A model generated the notes under the pieces. The model worked only from the letters and a program-made list of their open reading frames with translations. It was not told the origin of the DNA and did not search any database. Source: JANSWY01 sp038525605 (GTDB taxonomy: Bacteria; Bacteroidota; Bacteroidia; Cytophagales; Cyclobacteriaceae). From it: DNA of 56,256 nucleotides. Every line of letters begins with the position of its first letter. Positions within the stretch are counted from its first letter, which is position 1. A program made the position numbers and the translations under genes. This document shows, one piece after another, positions 52,140 to 56,256 of the stretch. The stretch covers positions 1 to 56,256 of the forward strand of contig JBCBHL010000003.1 of NCBI GenBank assembly GCA_038525605.1, written 5' to 3'.

Positions 52140-53291
52140 ATGAAATTTACTTTATTAATATTGACAGTATTGGTCTGGTGTACTGTAGAGGTACAAGCGC
52201 AGACGGATGGATGTTTTCAGATCGAGAATGTGAGGATTTTTCAAAATGGTCAGTTTAAGGAAGACATGGATCTACTTGTGGAAGGAGAGTTGATCGTGGA
52301 AGTAGCCAGTGAAATTAAGTCTGATTGCCAAACTATTGATGGCAGTGGTTATACACTTTTACCCGGATTGGTAAATGCGCATGTTCATGCGTGGATTCCA
52401 TATCACTTAAAAAATGCAGTGAATTTTGGAGTTTATACCCTTCAAGACATGCACTCACTGAATGAAACAACTGCCAGTCTGAAAGATCTTGGTCAGCAGC
52501 ACGGGTTTGCAAAATTGTATGGAGCAGGTTATGCGGCAACAGTAGAAAAAGGTCATGGAACTCAGTTTGGATATGAGGTTCCTGTCATTAACAAAGAAAG
52601 AAGTTGCTATGATTTTGTCGATCAGCAGGTAGCGGCAGGTGTGGATCACATCAAAATTATCTTTGAACCTGCGGCGGCAACACTCACAATAGCACAAATC
52701 GATTCGCTGATTCAGAGAACCCATAAGCATGGCAAAAAGGCGGTTGTACATATTTCTAATTTAGAAGACGCACTGTCTGTGATCCGATTAGGAGCCGATG
52801 GTCTGGTTCACATCTGGCGCGATCGCCCAATGACCGATATCGAGTTGGAGGAGGTCGCTTCCTCCGGGGTATTTATTGTCCCGACGCTGACGGTGCTCGA
52901 AAAAAGTGCTGCTTACCTTAAAAAGAAGCGCATTACTTACAAGAGGATGTCGGAAAAGGAATTGCTTGATGAAGTATTTAAACTATATGAGGCTGGCGTT
53001 ACCATTCTTGCAGGTACTGACCCTCCCAACTTTCAGCTTGACTATGGAAAAAGCCTCCACCACGAGCTGGCATTGCTTCGCGCCAGTGGGATACCTGCTA
53101 CCGATGTACTCAAAAGCGCCACAAGCAATCCATATCAGGTTTATGGTTACCGCTACAATGATATTGAAACCGGGGAGAAAGCTTCCTTCTTTATGGTGGA
53201 AGGCGACCCTCAATCAGATATAAAGCAGACAGAAAACATTCTCTTTCGATGGATGAATGGAAAAATAGTAAACGAATTAAATGATTATTAA
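52140..53291 (+). CDS. Secreted amidohydrolase (imidazolonepropionase-like)
   Basis: This 383-residue metal-dependent hydrolase has a signal peptide (FTLLILTVLVWCTVEVQA), so it acts in the periplasm or outside. Metal and catalytic residues of the amidohydrolase fold are all present: His81 and His83 in NAHVHAW, Lys172 in HIKIIFEP, His204 in VVHIS, His224 in GLVHIW and Asp294 in LAGTDPP. The substrate is unknown; relatives hydrolyse imidazolonepropionate, dipeptides or other cyclic amides. It is the first gene of an operon with a secreted TPR protein and a TonB-dependent-receptor-like protein, under operator site 2. Confidence 0.87.
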   Translation: MKFTLLILTVLVWCTVEVQAQTDGCFQIENVRIFQNGQFKEDMDLLVEGELIVEVASEIKSDCQTIDGSGYTLLPGLVNAHVHAWIPYHLKNAVNFGVYTLQDMHSLNETTASLKDLGQQHGFAKLYGAGYAATVEKGHGTQFGYEVPVINKERSCYDFVDQQVAAGVDHIKIIFEPAAATLTIAQIDSLIQRTHKHGKKAVVHISNLEDALSVIRLGADGLVHIWRDRPMTDIELEEVASSGVFIVPTLTVLEKSAAYLKKKRITYKRMSEKELLDEVFKLYEAGVTILAGTDPPNFQLDYGKSLHHELALLRASGIPATDVLKSATSNPYQVYGYRYNDIETGEKASFFMVEGDPQSDIKQTENILFRWMNGKIVNELNDY

Positions 53292-53310
53292 AACTCTAAA
53301 TAATAGAACT

Positions 53311-54066
53311 ATGAAACTTATAAAATCTTTAGCAGTAATAATGTTGTTAATAGCTTCATTCACTCTTTCAGCAAGGCAAAACAATACGCCTTCTGTTCAA
53401 AAACTTACCTACTCGGCTTATGTGAAAAATACTCTGCCTTTATGGGAAAAATCAATTGAGTTACATAAAAAGTCGATAACGAAAAATTCTCCTAGAGAAG
53501 ATAAACTGGCGCTGGTATCTACCTACTACGGCTATCTCAGTGCTACGATGGCCACAAAGGATGAAGATGCATTTGAAAAACAAATCGATCCCGCAAAGGA
53601 GCTGGTAAAGGCTTTGATCGAGGAGCATGAAGATTGGGGTGAACCAAAAGCACTTTTGAGCTCCATCATGGGATTGGAGATGGCGTATTCACCAATGAAA
53701 GGCGCATTTCTGGGAATGAAAAGTAACAGTCTGATGTCTGATGCATTGAAGGAAAGCCCTGAATCTCCTTTGGTAATGAGACTGTACGCAGGTTCTAAAC
53801 AGTATACGCCTGCTATGTGGGGAGGAGACAAAAAAGTAGCTGCAGACTATATGGAAAAAGCTATTAAGGCTTTTGAGCAGAGAGGTGAAACAGTGGACAA
53901 CTGGTTATACATAGATGCACTGGCAAATCTCGGTATCGTTTATTCTGAAATTGATAAAAAAGACCAGGCGAAGGCAGCATTTCAGAAAGCATTGAATATG
54001 GAGCCTGAATTTGGGTGGGTAAAATATAGTTTGATGCCACAGTTAGCCGATAACGACGATGATTGA
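53311..54066 (+). CDS. Secreted TPR-repeat protein
   Basis: I chose the ATG at 53311, which gives a clear signal peptide (MKLIKSLAVIMLLIASFTLSA); the ATG at 53281 overlaps the previous gene and adds ten polar residues. The 251 residues form TPR-like helices across the mature chain, with the last repeat clearest (WLYIDALANLGIVYSEIDKKDQAKAAFQKALNMEPEFGW). It is periplasmic, with no anchor. It probably bridges partners of the amidohydrolase/receptor system. The next gene overlaps its end by 8 bases. Confidence 0.75.
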   Translation: MKLIKSLAVIMLLIASFTLSARQNNTPSVQKLTYSAYVKNTLPLWEKSIELHKKSITKNSPREDKLALVSTYYGYLSATMATKDEDAFEKQIDPAKELVKALIEEHEDWGEPKALLSSIMGLEMAYSPMKGAFLGMKSNSLMSDALKESPESPLVMRLYAGSKQYTPAMWGGDKKVAADYMEKAIKAFEQRGETVDNWLYIDALANLGIVYSEIDKKDQAKAAFQKALNMEPEFGWVKYSLMPQLADNDDD

Positions 54067-56185
54067 TTTTAAATTTTACATCATACTGTTGTGTACGCTT
54101 TTATTATCGCTCGCTGTCAACGCGCAGTGGGCGATTAAAGGCAAGATTTATGATCAGGAGAAAAACGAGCCTCTTCCCGGCGCTAATGTTTATCTTTTAA
54201 ATCATTGGGATATTGGTTCCAGTAGTGGACTGGATGGGGATTTTTACCTTTCTTCTGAATCTAAGAACCTGAAGAGTGATACCTTAGTGATTTCATTCAT
54301 TGGTTATCACGATGAGTTAGTTCCATTATTGGATTGGCAGGACAGAACGATCTATCTGAGAGCTAAAAAGGATCAGCTCAATGAAGTAGTGATTGTATCT
54401 ACTCCACTGGTTTCTGAAGAGTTTCAGTATGAAAAGATCAATAAAATTGAGATCTATACCAGTCCTGCCGCTAAAGCTGATCCCTTGCTGGCAGTCAATG
54501 CGCTTCCTTCTGCCACTCCTGTAGATGAATCGGCAAACATCAGTTTGAGAGGTGGGTCTCCGGCACAGACTGGAGTGTTTTTCAATGATGTGCCTATTTA
54601 CGACTATGTGAAGTTTTCGCAATTGAACGGAATTGGGGTCTTTAGTATTTTTAATACGGCAATTGTGAAAAATTTGTCAGTTTTTCCGGGAAACCCACCC
54701 CTGGAGTACGGAAATGTGAGTAGTGGAATGGTTTCGGTAAATTCTGATGACAGAGTGGTCAAAGCAAATTCTAACTCATTGACAGTCAGTCCTGCCAGTT
54801 TTGGTTATTTCCGACAGCAAAAAATTTCTGATAAAGCGATGGTCTCTGTCTTTTTTAATTATCAGCCGGGCGGAATTTTAAAAGCGATCAATGGTGATGC
54901 ATTGCGGGGGATTGATCAGTTTAGCCTGGGTGACGGTGGATTGTACTTTTTGATGAAGCCATCACCAAACAGCCTCGTGAAGTTTTTTAACTACTCACTT
55001 TCGGAGTCTTACCGATTCAATTTCAGATCGGCCTCTTTCAATGGTTTCTTCAATCAGAAGCGAAAGCGGAATTTCAGTACTTTGAAAATGGAACAGCATA
55101 TTGGGAAAAGCGTAATCAGTTTAAATTCAGGTTACAGCATTTCTGAGGCTAAATTCAATTACAGCCGGTTTGAAACAGATGCCTCAGGGAATGATTTTTT
55201 CTTAGGTTTAAACTATCAATACACCGGCGACAGATTTCAGATGAAGGGTGGTTTTTCGTCCGATAATCGAAATTCATCTGCTTTCGGAACAGCTCCGTCT
55301 GTGTCATATGCTCTGGGAGAGAATCATCCCTATTTCAGTTTTGAAAGTGATGGTGCAATCAATATTCATGAAGGGTATCTCTACGGTAAGTATTTTCCCA
55401 ACAACAAACTGTCAATCGGTGGCGGATTGAGATTTAATCCGGGAATTGATGCTGATAGTTACCTGAGTAAACAGATCAACTTTAAATTAGATGTAACTGA
55501 AAACCTGAAATTGATCATGGGTGCCGGACAGTATCATCAGGCATTGAGAGAACTCAATTTTGGTCGGGATTTTGCCGTAATTGCCAGTAGTCAGTATTCT
55601 ATTGATGTCAAGTGGTCTGCAAACAAGTACACCAGTAGCTTTTCTGCTTTTTTTAAGGATAATAGTGGAGCACCCAGCCTTACTAATCAGATTTCCGGAA
55701 TTGAGGTTTATTTTGAAAGAAATATCCTCGAAAGGCTTAAATACGATATTTCTGCTACCTACTTACACATAGAAAGCGATTTTAACGATGTGATTTCCAC
55801 CGCTAACAATGTCAGTTACTTCGTAAGGGGCAATTTGAACTATAATTTTTCAAAACGCTGGATTATAGGGAGTAACTTAATCTACAGAGAGGGTAATGCA
55901 TATTTCCCGGTGATCAACTCTGAGTTTGATGAAACTTTTGATGTGTACAGACCATTTTACAGTCAGGATACAGAACAACTGCCAAACTACTTCTCAGCGG
56001 GATTATCCATCAGCAATGAATATGCATTGAGCGAGAGAATGACTGCTATTTGCTTTGCCAGCGTCAACAATCTTACTAACCGCGACAATGTCCGATCTTT
56101 TGCCTATAATTCCGATTATTCGGAATCATCTGCCGAATACTTCTCAGGAAGAACCTTCTACTTCGGCGCAGTATTTCGATTCTAA
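54059..56185 (+). CDS. TonB-dependent receptor-like outer-membrane protein
   Basis: The 708 residues have a signal peptide (FYIILLCTLLLSLAVNAQ), a CarboxypepD_reg-like domain (about 25-105; GKIYDQEKNEPLPGANVYLLN) and a plug domain (about 130-240; SANISLRGGSPAQTGVFFNDVPIYD). A beta-barrel ends in an aromatic residue (FYFGAVFRF), as required for outer-membrane insertion. It is shorter than typical SusC-type receptors, and no TonB box was recognised. It overlaps the TPR gene by 8 bases (coupled translation). With the secreted amidohydrolase it suggests uptake of an amidohydrolase product or substrate. Confidence 0.85.
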   Translation: MIDFKFYIILLCTLLLSLAVNAQWAIKGKIYDQEKNEPLPGANVYLLNHWDIGSSSGLDGDFYLSSESKNLKSDTLVISFIGYHDELVPLLDWQDRTIYLRAKKDQLNEVVIVSTPLVSEEFQYEKINKIEIYTSPAAKADPLLAVNALPSATPVDESANISLRGGSPAQTGVFFNDVPIYDYVKFSQLNGIGVFSIFNTAIVKNLSVFPGNPPLEYGNVSSGMVSVNSDDRVVKANSNSLTVSPASFGYFRQQKISDKAMVSVFFNYQPGGILKAINGDALRGIDQFSLGDGGLYFLMKPSPNSLVKFFNYSLSESYRFNFRSASFNGFFNQKRKRNFSTLKMEQHIGKSVISLNSGYSISEAKFNYSRFETDASGNDFFLGLNYQYTGDRFQMKGGFSSDNRNSSAFGTAPSVSYALGENHPYFSFESDGAINIHEGYLYGKYFPNNKLSIGGGLRFNPGIDADSYLSKQINFKLDVTENLKLIMGAGQYHQALRELNFGRDFAVIASSQYSIDVKWSANKYTSSFSAFFKDNSGAPSLTNQISGIEVYFERNILERLKYDISATYLHIESDFNDVISTANNVSYFVRGNLNYNFSKRWIIGSNLIYREGNAYFPVINSEFDETFDVYRPFYSQDTEQLPNYFSAGLSISNEYALSERMTAICFASVNNLTNRDNVRSFAYNSDYSESSAEYFSGRTFYFGAVFRF

Positions 56186-56256
56186 GTAAATTTCTACTTT
56201 GCGAATTTTAATTTTTCTCAGGCGTATCCGAAATGTTTGATTACGGATATGTAACT

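Noticed and set aside
56197..56256. TATCCG/CGGATA hairpin at the right edge
   Set aside because: Six pairs with a long loop and the window ends there; a terminator cannot be judged.
1..56256. CRISPR arrays, insertion sequences, phage genes
   Set aside because: No regularly spaced repeats, transposase or integrase motifs were seen in reading both strands.

Overview
The window looks like a stretch of chromosome from a Bacteroidota bacterium, most probably of the Cytophagales type. The evidence is a PorQ-like type IX secretion protein at the left edge, a short 290-residue housekeeping sigma factor, several TAnnTTTG-type -7 boxes with almost no Shine-Dalgarno sequences, lipoproteins whose mature ends start Cys-Gly-Asp-Asp-Glu, a DnaJ with only two zinc-finger motifs, and a eukaryote-type (GT3) glycogen synthase. 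The DNA is moderately AT-rich. No insertion sequence, phage gene or CRISPR array was seen.

Layout. Positions 1-2460 hold porQ (cut at the window edge) and hslU. Positions 2640-8243 hold the most unusual locus: an ECF-like sigma factor, a probable membrane anti-sigma factor with a periplasmic TPR part, a 96-residue Cys-rich peptide with a double-glycine leader, and a 1101-residue secreted, membrane-anchored TPR-CHAT protease-like protein. The same promoter-like sequence, CGGTTTACC-N16-ACATA, lies upstream of the sigma gene and upstream of the peptide gene, which ties the two units together. Positions 8272-24940 are mostly housekeeping: a CBS protein, the primary sigma factor, an aminotransferase / heptose kinase / hybrid histidine kinase operon, hemE, serine dehydratase, upp, an M42 peptidase with hpt, adk and obgE, then grpE and dnaJ.

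Positions 24880-37834 carry a transporter, prfB with its programmed +1 frameshift, idi, a PKD lipoprotein, phospholipid genes (psd, cdsA) around a glutamate dehydrogenase, a CPBP protease, dusB, an EamA transporter and glycogen synthase. Positions 37980-41360 hold three tandem PepSY-like secreted proteins, a DUF4136-like lipoprotein, tRNA-Ser(UGA) and a broken copy of that tRNA with its terminator. Positions 41458-47775 hold a thioesterase, mltG, a Sua5/YciO protein, a WbqC-like protein and clpC.

Positions 47777-56256 are accessory. They hold hypothetical secreted and membrane proteins, a YHYH-domain lipoprotein, and a module in which a small winged-helix regulator sits between two identical 18-base operator-like inverted repeats. 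One repeat precedes the regulator's own operon. The other precedes a secreted amidohydrolase / TPR protein / TonB-dependent-receptor-like operon. The two best candidates for undescribed biology are the sigma / peptide / CHAT island and this two-operator amidohydrolase regulon.
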